A DNA stretch of 64,000 nt from assembly GCF_010435915.1 (NCBI RefSeq), contig NZ_JAAFZH010000005.1, positions 310,001 through 374,000 of the forward strand. The letters are read 5' to 3'. The stretch is from Spirosoma terrae (lineage in GTDB: Bacteria; Bacteroidota; Bacteroidia; Cytophagales; Spirosomataceae). Below the pieces are notes generated by a model that searched no databases, was not told the origin of the DNA, and saw only the letters and a program-made list of their open reading frames with translations. Numbering within the stretch: position 1 is the stretch's first letter; each line of letters starts with the position of its first letter. Positions 8,122-16,389 of the stretch are shown here, one piece after another. The position numbers were made by a program, and so were the translations under genes.

Positions 8122-11100
8122 ATGAGGAGAAATTTACTATTGAGCCTCCTGTTGGTGTGCTCAACCTGTGTTTTCGCACTAGCGCAGGGTCGAACGATTA
8201 CGGGAAAGGTAACTTCTGCTGAAGATGGTAGCCCGCTTCCTGGCGTATCCGTTGTTGTAAAAGGAACTACAACTGGTTCCGTGACAGATGGTGGTGGGAG
8301 TTATTCGCTGTCTGTGCCAGCCAAAGGGGCATTGGTCTTCTCTTTCATTGGTATGGCAACGAAGGAAGTTGAGATCGGGGCTAACTCGGTAGTAAACGTA
8401 AGTTTGGCCAGCGATACCAAGCAACTGTCAGAGATTGTTGTAACAGGAACTGGCGTAGCTACCGACAAACGCAAACTGGCTATTTCGGTAGAATCGGTTT
8501 CGGCTAAAGATCTGCCACAGGCTCCTTCGGCTTCGATTGATCAGGCCCTGATCGGAAAAATTCCGGGGGCGCAGATTACCAGCCGGAGCGGTACGCCGGG
8601 TGCTGACGTAAACATTCTGCTACGTGGTATTAACACGATCAACCGGGGAACGTCGCCGATGATTCTGATCGATGGTATCCAGATGGGATCGACCAGTTTG
8701 CAAACCATTGATTTGAACTCCATTGAGCGTGTTGAGGTCGTTCAGGGGGCTGCTGCGGCTACGATCTACGGTGCTCAGGGTGCTAATGGTGTTATTCAAC
8801 TGTTTACCAAAAAAGGAAAGAATGGTCAGTTGAATATCGATATTTCGTCCAGCATCGCTCAGAATACATACCTGAACGTGGGTGGAGTTAGCAAAGCCAA
8901 GTTCCATGCGTTTGCTACCGATGCGAGTAACAACATCATCGGTGCATCGGGTAAGCCAATCACATTTGATGCGACCAATGGCATTTACACGGAGAACGTA
9001 CAATATAACTCCATTGATCCAACGGCTACGAACAGCAAGCCTTACGACGCGAACCTGCAATACCATGATCATTTCGCGTATTTCTTCAAGCCTGCCAACA
9101 CCATTAATAACAGTATCGCTATTTCGGGTGGAAGCCAGAAGTCAGATTTTAGTCTGTCGGTTTCGAACAGCCATCAGGAAAGCAACATCATCAACAACGG
9201 CTATTTTGACCGTAGCAACCTAACTGGCAACATTGGTACGCAGCTGGCTCGTGGCCTGACGCTACGTTCGATTACGCAGCTGGCTTATACAAAAAATACG
9301 CTGAAGTCAGTTGATCGGACCATCATGTATAACATGCTGAATGCTTATCCGCTGGCCGATTTTTCGTTGACTACAGCCGACGGTTCTATTCCGCTGAACA
9401 TGAACCAGACGATCGGTATCAATGCCTCGAACCCATCGTTTCGTCAGGCATATAGCCGCAACAACGACAACAAAGTCGACATTATCCAGAACTTCAACCT
9501 GAATTACAAATTCCCGAAATTTGTTGAGCTGGACGCAAAATATGGCCTGAACTATCAGACGCAGAACCGCGATCTGGAGTACATGAACCAGTCGAACAAT
9601 GCGAACATTAAGTACTGGTTAACGCAGGGAACGGCAAGCTACCTGTCTAACTACAACACCAACAACACGGGCGATCTGACCAAGTATGTGAACAGCAAAA
9701 TGTTCCAGAACTTCCTGGCCACCGCTACGTTGGTATTAGACTTTAAAGAAGATTTTGCGTCGAAACTGCCCATTAAATCGGTGACACAGGCTCTGTTCGA
9801 CTATCGGAACAGCAACCTGAAAGAGTACACCAGTGTAGCGCTCGGATTGCCTGCGGCTTATGCACCTTATAATGCGGCCAACACGACGTCGTGGCGTATC
9901 TATCGCGATTATCAGGAGCCTTTCATTACGTATGGCTATCTGGTTAACCAGCGATTTGAAATTGGTGATTTTGCTGGCTTGTCGGGCGGTTTCCGGAGCG
10001 ATTACTCATCGGCTTTCGGTCAGGGATCGAAACCGTTTACGTTCCCTCGTGGCGATGCGTTCGTTCGTCTGTCGGCCTTGCCATTCTGGCAAAATAGCTC
10101 CGTCAATGGCTTCCTGCCCGAATTAAAACTACGGGCTGCTTATGGACAGGCAGGTATCCAGCCAAAACCATTTGACCGCTACGTAACAATTACCCCAACG
10201 ACACTCGGCGCCAATACGGCCTTCTATTACGCAAACGGACAAAGTAATCCGGCTCTGGGCGTAGAAGTATCGGAAGAGATCGAAGTAGGTACCGACATGG
10301 TATTCAGCCTGTTCAAAGGGTCGAGTTGGCTGAACGGTATTGCCATTGCGGCTACGTACTGGGACCGTAAAACCAAAGACGCTATCTATTCGGTAGACGT
10401 AGCGCCATCGATTGGCTTGGGTACCTTGATCGATAATGCCTTCACGTTGGGCTCGAACGGTATTCAGCTCTCGTTAAACTCTACGGTTTATAATGGTTCG
10501 GATCTGAAATGGAACACAACGGTCAACTTTGGTAAGCAAAGCTCGAAAATTATTTCGATCCGTGGGGGAGCACCCGTCATTGTGACCTCAAATGCTGGTA
10601 GCACCAACTACGTACTGAAAGCGGGAGAGAAAATAGGTCAGCTATACGGATTTAAGTCGATCAGCAGCGTTGATGCCCGCGATCCTAATGGTAACTACTT
10701 TATCCCACAAGCTGAGCAGGAGCAATATACGGTGGCCAGCAACGGATTTGTGGTGAACAAAGCGACGAAACAGCCTTATTTCACGGCCGATAAATACAGT
10801 TTCGGTGATCCAAACCCGAAATTCAACATGTCGTTCATCAATGACTTTTCGTACAAAAACTTCCTGACCTTTGGCTTCCAGTTTGATTGGGTTGCTGGTA
10901 ACCACCTCTACAACCAAACGAAAGAATGGATGTATCGGGATGGTATCCACAGCGATTATGCGAACCCATTCACGATTGATGGTCAGACGGGCGCCTGGAC
11001 GGCTTTCTATCGGGGGGTATACGCACAGCGCACGGCAAACGGTACGAAAGATTATTTCTACGAAGATGCTTCATTCCTGCGTCTGAGAAATATTCAGGTC

Positions 11101-11313
11101 GGCCTTGATTTTGCGAAGCTGTTCAAGATTCCAGCCACCAAAAAACTTCAGTTAGTACTGGCTGGCCGCAACCTTTGGACCCTGACCAAATACACTGGTT
11201 TCGATCCAGAAATTAGCTCGGGTACGTCGAACTCTGCCTGGGACAGAGGAACGGATCACAGCACGATGCCAAACTTCAGATCGTATCAGGCTACCTTGAA
11301 CATTGGTTTCTAA
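8122..11313 (+). CDS. SusC/RagA-family TonB-linked outer-membrane transporter
   Basis: TonB-dependent outer-membrane barrel, 1063 aa. It has a signal peptide ending near AQG, then a carboxypeptidase-like beta-sandwich (about 24-108, ITGKVTSAEDGSPLPGVSVV), the SusC-type plug (about 130-230, with LRGINTINRGTSPMILIDG), and a long beta-barrel ending in an aromatic residue (TLNIGF). SusC barrels import oligomers such as glycans or peptides with a SusD lid. The susD gene follows after 26 bp, so they form one operon. No glycoside hydrolase, peptidase, sigma/anti-sigma pair or hybrid two-component gene is adjacent, so the substrate is unknown. Confidence 0.93.
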   Translation: MRRNLLLSLLLVCSTCVFALAQGRTITGKVTSAEDGSPLPGVSVVVKGTTTGSVTDGGGSYSLSVPAKGALVFSFIGMATKEVEIGANSVVNVSLASDTKQLSEIVVTGTGVATDKRKLAISVESVSAKDLPQAPSASIDQALIGKIPGAQITSRSGTPGADVNILLRGINTINRGTSPMILIDGIQMGSTSLQTIDLNSIERVEVVQGAAAATIYGAQGANGVIQLFTKKGKNGQLNIDISSSIAQNTYLNVGGVSKAKFHAFATDASNNIIGASGKPITFDATNGIYTENVQYNSIDPTATNSKPYDANLQYHDHFAYFFKPANTINNSIAISGGSQKSDFSLSVSNSHQESNIINNGYFDRSNLTGNIGTQLARGLTLRSITQLAYTKNTLKSVDRTIMYNMLNAYPLADFSLTTADGSIPLNMNQTIGINASNPSFRQAYSRNNDNKVDIIQNFNLNYKFPKFVELDAKYGLNYQTQNRDLEYMNQSNNANIKYWLTQGTASYLSNYNTNNTGDLTKYVNSKMFQNFLATATLVLDFKEDFASKLPIKSVTQALFDYRNSNLKEYTSVALGLPAAYAPYNAANTTSWRIYRDYQEPFITYGYLVNQRFEIGDFAGLSGGFRSDYSSAFGQGSKPFTFPRGDAFVRLSALPFWQNSSVNGFLPELKLRAAYGQAGIQPKPFDRYVTITPTTLGANTAFYYANGQSNPALGVEVSEEIEVGTDMVFSLFKGSSWLNGIAIAATYWDRKTKDAIYSVDVAPSIGLGTLIDNAFTLGSNGIQLSLNSTVYNGSDLKWNTTVNFGKQSSKIISIRGGAPVIVTSNAGSTNYVLKAGEKIGQLYGFKSISSVDARDPNGNYFIPQAEQEQYTVASNGFVVNKATKQPYFTADKYSFGDPNPKFNMSFINDFSYKNFLTFGFQFDWVAGNHLYNQTKEWMYRDGIHSDYANPFTIDGQTGAWTAFYRGVYAQRTANGTKDYFYEDASFLRLRNIQVGLDFAKLFKIPATKKLQLVLAGRNLWTLTKYTGFDPEISSGTSNSAWDRGTDHSTMPNFRSYQATLNIGF

Positions 11314-11339
11314 GAGCACCATCGTAAAAAATTGATCGT

Positions 11340-12986
11340 ATGAATAAGTTTAAGATATATGCCTTAACGCTGGCTTTCTCCGGCTTAATGGCCTCTTGTA
11401 AAGAACAACTACAGGTAGAAAACCCCAATCAGCCGTCTTCTCCGGCGCTGAAAACGGAGTCTGGTTTGGTATCCTTTGGGGAAGGGTTCTATATTACGGG
11501 TTTCCGCGACGTTAAATATTACGATGGCGTGCCTGGTTATTTCTGGTCGGGCGCTATTGGGAATCACGAACTGATGGGCGACGTAATCGGAACCGATATT
11601 GCGAACGTCTTCATTAATCAGATCGGCTGTCCGGATCAGATTAAACTGGACGATGGCTCGATCCTGACCAACCCCAACTCGCCAAGCAAGCAGATTGATT
11701 TTATCCGAATCACGGCGAACGTCAACTCGACGGGCTATCAGAACTCGACCTACTATGAGTGGGCCTACATGTACAACATGAACAATGCGGCCAACACACT
11801 GCTGGCTAACATTGATGGTGTTACGTTCACGGGGGAGGCCGATACGAAAAAAGCTGTGCTGAAAGCCTGGGCTTACTGGTGGAAAGGCTATGCCTACTCT
11901 CGGATTGGCTCGATGTATTACGCTGGTATCATCAACGACAAAGCCAATGGCGAGATGCTGAATGGTACCAATGGTAACTACGTAACGAAAGAAGCCATCA
12001 TTGCCGAAGCGAGTAAGAACTTTGATCAGGCTATAACTATCCTGAACACATTGACTGCAACCGCTGATTATACCGCAACCATGCAGGGGCTGATTCCAAG
12101 CTTCAACCGCGTAGGCAAAGGTGGGGTTCTGAGCCCAGCGATGTGGATACGTAACATCAATACGATGAAAGCCCGGAATATTCTGGTTAATACGCGTGTT
12201 GCATCCATGACTGCTGCTCAGTGGGCCGAAATCCTGACATTGACCAACAGTGGTATTCAGGCGGCTGACCTGGTGTTTACAGGGCGTTCGAACGCAACCG
12301 GCGATTTCCTGTCACCGACAACAGGTACTGTTTCTGGAAAAACTACGGGGGCTAACAATACGTACAAGATTACAGAGCGCTTGATTCAGGATTTCAAACC
12401 GGATGATCTGCGGTTTAAAAATAACTTTCAGTCACGTCCCTCGGCTTATATCGGCGAAACCTCTCGTGGTAACTCATTCTTCACGCGTTGGAACCTGGTT
12501 AACCGTGGTGCGTCTGGTTCGGAAGGAAGCGCTTCTGTTATTACGTATTCGAACTTAAACGCAGGTGGTTACGAGTTGTATCTGGCCAGTTCATATGAAG
12601 AAAACCAATTAATGAAAGCAGAAGCGTTGATCTACACGGGCAAAATTGAAGACGGCCTGGCGTTGATTGATGAAGTTCGTAAAGCACAGGGCGCTGGTTT
12701 AGCAGCGGTTGCTGGTACTGGACTGACGCTGGATGCGGCTAAAGAAGAACTTCGTCGTGAGCGCCGGATTGGTTTATTGTTCCGCGCGCTGTCGTTCTAC
12801 GATGCTCGTCGCTGGGGCTTACTGGAAACGGGCCGTACCAATGCAGTGGCACTGAGCCGCACTGGCGTAGTGAGCACGAAAGCAACCATTACGTATGGTT
12901 ATCTGGATTATTGGGATGTACCCGACAACGAAATCGCGTATAACCCACCTGCCAGCGGTAGCGCTCCAATCAAAAATCCAAAATAA
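11340..12986 (+). CDS. SusD/RagB-family nutrient-binding lipoprotein
   Basis: Surface lipoprotein that caps the SusC barrel and captures substrate, 548 aa. The lipobox is GLMASC (Cys20), followed by KEQLQVENPNQPS, the usual LDxxxPN-like start. Further SusD signatures are NNAANTLLANID (TPR helix), LKAWAYWWKGYAY, and near the C-terminus the conserved ELRRERRIGLLFRALSFYD and RRWG block. It directly follows susC and is closed by a strong terminator. The cargo cannot be deduced; the pair is of the isolated type rather than part of a visible polysaccharide utilisation locus. Confidence 0.92.
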   Translation: MNKFKIYALTLAFSGLMASCKEQLQVENPNQPSSPALKTESGLVSFGEGFYITGFRDVKYYDGVPGYFWSGAIGNHELMGDVIGTDIANVFINQIGCPDQIKLDDGSILTNPNSPSKQIDFIRITANVNSTGYQNSTYYEWAYMYNMNNAANTLLANIDGVTFTGEADTKKAVLKAWAYWWKGYAYSRIGSMYYAGIINDKANGEMLNGTNGNYVTKEAIIAEASKNFDQAITILNTLTATADYTATMQGLIPSFNRVGKGGVLSPAMWIRNINTMKARNILVNTRVASMTAAQWAEILTLTNSGIQAADLVFTGRSNATGDFLSPTTGTVSGKTTGANNTYKITERLIQDFKPDDLRFKNNFQSRPSAYIGETSRGNSFFTRWNLVNRGASGSEGSASVITYSNLNAGGYELYLASSYEENQLMKAEALIYTGKIEDGLALIDEVRKAQGAGLAAVAGTGLTLDAAKEELRRERRIGLLFRALSFYDARRWGLLETGRTNAVALSRTGVVSTKATITYGYLDYWDVPDNEIAYNPPASGSAPIKNPK

Positions 12987-13020
12987 ATCAGATCGTTAAC
13001 GGATTGTATCTGAGATGACA

Positions 13021-13055
13021 AAAATGCCCGGCCTGTTGTAGGCTGGGCATTTTTT
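13021..13055 (+). terminator. Rho-independent terminator after susD
   Basis: A stem of ATGCCCGGCCT with AGGCTGGGCAT (one G-T pair) around GTTGT is followed by a T-run. It ends the susCD operon. Confidence 0.85.
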
Positions 13056-13087
13056 ATTCGACGTAGCGTTTAGATTCCTGGATGCAG

Positions 13088-13118
13088 TTTGAGAACGGAA
13101 GTGCCTTTCGTACCTTTG
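13088..13118 (+). promoter_or_regulatory. Promoter of rnpB
   Basis: TTTG at 13088-13091, then 19 nt and TACCTTTG at 13111-13118, a full match to the Bacteroidota TAnnTTTG element. The predicted start falls about 6-8 nt downstream, which coincides with the 5' strand of the RNase P RNA P1 helix. Confidence 0.8.
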
Positions 13119-13123
13119 TACTT

Positions 13124-13643
13124 CCTGAACAGTGCGGGTTGGCTTATCGCGGCTGAGCAATCAGATGAGGAAAGTCCGGGCAGCACAGAGCACTCTACTT
13201 CCTAACGGGAAGGCGGACGACTGGCGACGGTCGTTCGACAGCCAGGGCAACAGAAAATATACCGCCAGATTTTTTAATGGCGAATGAGTGACTGATAGAA
13301 TGAGTGAATACCGTCCGGTAAACCTGTTTTGGGCCAGCTATTCACTCATTCTATCAGTCACTCATTCACTCATTAAGTTCTGGTAAGGGCGAACCGGTGG
13401 GGTAAGAGCCCACCGCCCAGTGGGTGACCAGTGGGGCACGGTAACCCTTAGAGGCTGAAAGACCAAATAAGCGTCGGATGTGGGGCTGCTCGTCCCCGTT
13501 TTGGAGCCATCCAAATGCCGACGCGGGTAGGTCGAAGGAGGTGGTTGGTGACGACCATCCTAGATAAATGATAAGCCATGCTGACCGGCAATTTTTGTCG
13601 GTTGGCAGGACAGAACCCGGCTTATAGACTCGTATTGGACAGG
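13124..13643 (+). ncRNA. rnpB: RNase P RNA (bacterial type A) with an enlarged P12
   Basis: Catalytic RNA that removes 5' leaders from pre-tRNAs together with the RnpA protein. Recognisable conserved blocks in order are GAGGAAAGTCCGGGC (5' P4 side), CAGGGCAACAGAAA, ACCGCC, GGTAAGGGCGAA, GGTAAGAGCCCACCG, GGCACGGTAA, CGGGTAGG and the 3' universal AGATAAATGA...GACAGAACCCGGCTTA. The ends were set by P1: CCTG plus GTGCGGGT at 13124-13139 pairs, with some G-U, with ACTCGTAT...CAGG at 13628-13643. It is about 520 nt, longer than the usual 350-400, mainly because of a 28-bp hairpin in the P12 position. It has its own promoter and terminator. Confidence 0.93.
13283..13366. repeat. Perfect 28-bp inverted repeat inside rnpB (P12 extension), built of short tandem units
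   Basis: The left arm 13283-13310 is the exact reverse complement of 13339-13366, with a 28-nt loop between. The arms are made of octamer-like units (ATTCACTC, ATTCTATC, AGTCACTC), and one more ATTCACTC-like unit continues just past the right arm. The repeat sits between ACCGCC and GGTAAGGGCG of the RNA, the position of helix P12. It should fold outside the catalytic core and leave function intact. Confidence 0.9.
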
Positions 13644-13651
13644 TTTTACGT

Positions 13652-13703
13652 ATCGTGCTCGTATGTCATCCGCTCAGGAAAGAACAGGCGAGCACGATTT
13701 TTT
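13652..13703 (+). terminator. Rho-independent terminator of rnpB
   Basis: CGTGCTCG (13654-13661) pairs with CGAGCACG (13689-13696) and is followed by ATTTTTTG. The loop is long (27 nt), but the position right after P1 and the T-run support it. Confidence 0.6.
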
Positions 13704-13771
13704 GCTTTTGAGACGACGTACGATGGAAAACAAATAATCCTGATACTGATGTGAAAGTTTTCTGTAACGCA

Positions 13772-13801
13772 TTGTGTTGTAGGTTTATTTTTGTACTTTT
13801 G
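13772..13801 (+). promoter_or_regulatory. Promoter and short leader of rpsP
   Basis: TTG at 13772-13774, a 19-nt spacer and TACTTTTG at 13794-13801 match the Bacteroidota consensus. A second TATTTTTG overlaps at 13786-13793. The leader carries a small GGGGA-TGCG-TCCCC hairpin at about 13819-13832, about 22 bp before the rpsP ATG. It could be a regulatory element, but nothing proves that. Confidence 0.65.
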
Positions 13802-13853
13802 CGGCCACGTTTTATGCAGGGGATGCGTCCCCAATCAAAACCAACAAGCACAA

Positions 13854-14402
13854 ATGGCTGTTAAAATTCGTTTATCGCGTCGTGGACGCAAAAGAATGGC
13901 GATATACGACATCGTCGTCGCTGAATCAACTTCTCCTCGTGATGGTCGTTTCATCGAGAAAATCGGTTCGTATAACCCAAACACAGATCCTTCGACGGTT
14001 GTATTGAAGTCGGAGCGCGCTGTACATTGGTTAATGGTAGGTGCTCAACCGACCGATACCGCTCGTTCGGTATTGTCGCACGAAGGCATCATGTACCGCA
14101 AACACCTGCAGGTTGGCGTTAACAAAGGCGCTATCACGCAGGAACAGGCTGATGAAAAATTCACCGCCTGGAAAGAAGATAAAGAGAATCGCAAAGCAGG
14201 TGCTGCTGACACTAAAACTCAAACTAAAGAGCAGGCTCGTGCCGCTCGTTTAGAAGCTGAGAAGAAAGTGAACGATGCTCGTGCAGAAGCAATCGCTAAG
14301 AAAAACAAAGTAGAAGAGCCTGAAGCTGAGGTTGCTGCTGAAGCTCCGGCCGAAGAAGCGCCAGCCGCTGAAGCTACCGAAGAAACTCCGGCTGCAGAAT
14401 AG
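13854..14402 (+). CDS. rpsP: 30S ribosomal protein S16
   Basis: Small-subunit ribosomal protein needed for 30S assembly. The core is residues 1-85 ([20 protein letters not shown], then [13 protein letters not shown]). I chose the ATG at 13854 because S16 always begins MAVKIRL-like; the longer frame would begin inside the promoter. The protein is 182 aa, about twice the usual length, owing to a Lys/Glu/Ala-rich tail that ends in an acidic Ala/Glu/Pro stretch ([20 protein letters not shown]). Such tails are common in Bacteroidota S16. It is followed by a terminator, then rimM and trmD, the classical S16-RimM-TrmD order. Confidence 0.95.
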   Translation: MAVKIRLSRRGRKRMAIYDIVVAESTSPRDGRFIEKIGSYNPNTDPSTVVLKSERAVHWLMVGAQPTDTARSVLSHEGIMYRKHLQVGVNKGAITQEQADEKFTAWKEDKENRKAGAADTKTQTKEQARAARLEAEKKVNDARAEAIAKKNKVEEPEAEVAAEAPAEEAPAAEATEETPAAE

Positions 14403-14440
14403 TTTTTCAAACGCACCGTTAATTCGGGAAAGTTGTTAAT

Positions 14441-14475
14441 AAAGAGCCTGTTCATTGATGGACAGGCTCTTTTTA
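14441..14475 (+). terminator. Rho-independent terminator after rpsP
   Basis: AAAGAGCCTGT pairs with ACAGGCTCTTT around TCATTGATGG and is followed by a T-run. It separates rpsP from rimM, so rimM-trmD needs its own promoter or read-through. Confidence 0.85.
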
Positions 14476-14556
14476 TGAATAAGTCGACCTAAATCGAGGT
14501 TCCGATCCGATGTCGTACTTTTATACTAACAAGATGGTTTCATAGCCGCGTTCTAT

Positions 14557-15144
14557 ATGACTAAAGACGATTGTTATCAGGTAGGCCATATTACCAAGAC
14601 GCACGGCGTAAGTGGTGAACTGGTCCTTTTTTTAGATGTCGATAACCCCGACGAATATGCCGATCTGGAATCGGTATTGCTTGAGGTGAAGGGGGAGTTA
14701 GTTCCTTATTTTATTGAGTCGATTGCCATAGTAAAAGGGAGTCGGGCCATTGTTGCCTTCGAAGATGTAGATACCATTGAGCAGGCCGAACGGCTCATAA
14801 ACTGTGGTGCTTTTTTACCGCTTGACGAACTCGAACCGATTACCGACGAAACTCGGTTCTACTTTCATGAAATAGTAGGTTACCAGGTCGTTGACGCCAG
14901 CGAAGGCGAGTTGGGGACCGTGCGTGGCGTATACGCCATGAATGCACAGGATCTGATTGCGATGGATTACGAGGGTAAAGAGGTGCTTATTCCGATCAAT
15001 AGCGATATCGTTCGGACGGTTGATCGGGCTACCAAAAAACTCAACGTAGTGCTACCCGACGGCCTACTCGCTATTTATATGGAAGAGAATAGCAAGGACC
15101 AGCCAGAAGGGGAGGGCGATGAACTCGATACCGATGAGGATTGA
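14557..15144 (+). CDS. rimM: Ribosome maturation factor RimM
   Basis: Chaperone for maturation of the 30S head domain; binds S19 and acts on 16S rRNA processing. The N-terminal RimM barrel is at about 6-90 ([17 protein letters not shown]) and the PRC-barrel-like domain at about 97-175 ([29 protein letters not shown]). The length of 195 aa is slightly above average because of an acidic tail (about 20 residues). Its end overlaps the start of trmD, so the two are translationally coupled. Confidence 0.95.
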   Translation: MTKDDCYQVGHITKTHGVSGELVLFLDVDNPDEYADLESVLLEVKGELVPYFIESIAIVKGSRAIVAFEDVDTIEQAERLINCGAFLPLDELEPITDETRFYFHEIVGYQVVDASEGELGTVRGVYAMNAQDLIAMDYEGKEVLIPINSDIVRTVDRATKKLNVVLPDGLLAIYMEENSKDQPEGEGDELDTDED

Positions 15145-15811
15145 TATTATTACGTGTTTGCCAAAACTGTTGGAAAGCTTTTTCGCTCATTCGATTTTGC
15201 AGCGGGCGCAGCAGGGAGGCTATGTTGACGTAGTTGTTCATGATCTGCGCGATTATACCGCTGATAAACACCGCCGTGTCGATGATTATCCGTTTGGGGG
15301 AGGTGCGGGTATGGTTATGCAGATTCAGCCGATTGCAACCTGCATCCGGGCGTTGCAGGCAGAACGTACCTACGACGAAATCATCTACATGACGCCCGAT
15401 GGAGAGCGGCTGAATCAGAAAACAACCAACTCCCTGTCGTTACGTCAGAATCTGATTATCCTTTGTGGGCATTACAAAGGGGTCGACGAGCGCGTTCGTG
15501 AATTATTCATTACCAAAGAAATCAGCATTGGCGACTACGTATTGAGTGGTGGAGAATTGGCAGCCTGCGTACTGTCCGATGCCATCATACGACTGTTGCC
15601 CGGTGTGTTGAATGATGAGACGTCGGCACTGACCGATTCGTTTCAGGATAACTTGCTGGCTCCACCCGTTTACACTCGCCCGGCCGAGTTTGAGGGCTTA
15701 CGGGTTCCGGATATATTACTATCGGGTCACGAAGCCAAGATCGATGAATGGCGGTATGAGCAGGCATTGACCCGTACGCGGACGCGCCGACCCGATTTGT
15801 TGGAAGAGTGA
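15134..15811 (+). CDS. trmD: tRNA (guanine37-N1)-methyltransferase TrmD
   Basis: SPOUT-class enzyme using SAM to make m1G37 in tRNAs reading CNN codons, preventing +1 frameshifts. The knot motifs are present: [34 protein letters not shown] and the C-terminal [11 protein letters not shown] plus [13 protein letters not shown]. The start is ATG at 15134 ([13 protein letters not shown], the canonical beginning) rather than the in-frame ATG five codons earlier, and gives 225 aa and an 11-nt overlap with rimM. Confidence 0.95.
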   Translation: MRIDIITCLPKLLESFFAHSILQRAQQGGYVDVVVHDLRDYTADKHRRVDDYPFGGGAGMVMQIQPIATCIRALQAERTYDEIIYMTPDGERLNQKTTNSLSLRQNLIILCGHYKGVDERVRELFITKEISIGDYVLSGGELAACVLSDAIIRLLPGVLNDETSALTDSFQDNLLAPPVYTRPAEFEGLRVPDILLSGHEAKIDEWRYEQALTRTRTRRPDLLEE

Positions 15812-15892
15812 TTAGAAGCGTCAAGGGATTTCAAAAAGCCGGGCAAACCGGCCGAGAAGTTGGCGAGCGTAACGAGTTACTCTAGTAGTCAT

Positions 15893-15927
15893 GTAAAAGG
15901 CCCAATCGTTTTGATTGGGCCTTTTTA
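15893..15927. terminator. Bidirectional terminator between trmD and a convergent gene
   Basis: AAAAAGGCCCAATC pairs with GATTGGGCCTTTTT around GTTTT. A/T runs flank both sides, so it can end both trmD (plus) and the small membrane-protein gene (minus). Confidence 0.85.
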
Positions 15928-16299
15928 CTAATTGACGGGATGTGAGCTGACAATTTTACAGTCGCATCGTTTGGTTTCTGCAGGTAACGTAACGGGTTTG
16001 TCAAAAAAGCCCTTGGCTGGTAACGTCCGGGAAAACGTAGTGAACTTTTCTTTTAGCAGCTTTCCTGATTCATCATATGCCCTGATTTTGACTGAAATGT
16101 CGTTGTGGGAGCGAGTGGATAAATTCTGGACTGAAACATTAACCGTAGACGTTACTAAAATATTATCCATATCTGAACAGTCGACGGCCAGATCAACGGT
16201 TTGTGGGGTAAAGGAAGAATGATTGTACTGCGTATAGAAATACAGGGCAGCACCTCCCAGAATCACCACAACTACAATAAGTCGTATGAGCGCTTTCAT
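15928..16299 (-). CDS. Small membrane-anchored protein of unknown function
   Basis: Protein of 123 aa. One hydrophobic segment (about 4-24, ALIRLIVVVVILGGAALYFY) anchors it, with the rest predicted periplasmic or extracytoplasmic. The soluble part (residues 34-118) alternates short strands (VDLAVDCSDMD, STVNVSVQNLS, ISVKIRAYDESGKLL) and resembles FxLYD/LEA-like beta-sandwich domains. It ends with a C-D-C pair and has a further Cys at 42. I do not recognise the family. It lies downstream of, and on the same strand as, the GT51 gene's neighbours but is separated from that gene's start by its whole length. Confidence 0.6.
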   Translation of the reverse strand: MKALIRLIVVVVILGGAALYFYTQYNHSSFTPQTVDLAVDCSDMDNILVTSTVNVSVQNLSTRSHNDISVKIRAYDESGKLLKEKFTTFSRTLPAKGFFDKPVTLPAETKRCDCKIVSSHPVN

Positions 16300-16389
16300 T
16301 GGTTAATCAATTTCGTAGTTAAAGCCAACAGGCGTTTTGGAGCTGGCAAATCGTGTCAATAACGACGTATCATCCGGCTAACTTGTGTC

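Noticed and set aside
8122-12986. Polysaccharide utilisation locus
   Set aside because: Only susC and susD are present; no carbohydrate-active enzyme, sulfatase, sensor or sigma factor is within reach, so calling a PUL or a substrate would be unsupported.
13283-13380. CRISPR-like repeat in the ATTCACTC stretch
   Set aside because: Units are 8 nt and face each other as an inverted repeat inside an RNA gene; there are no spacers of regular size or cas genes.
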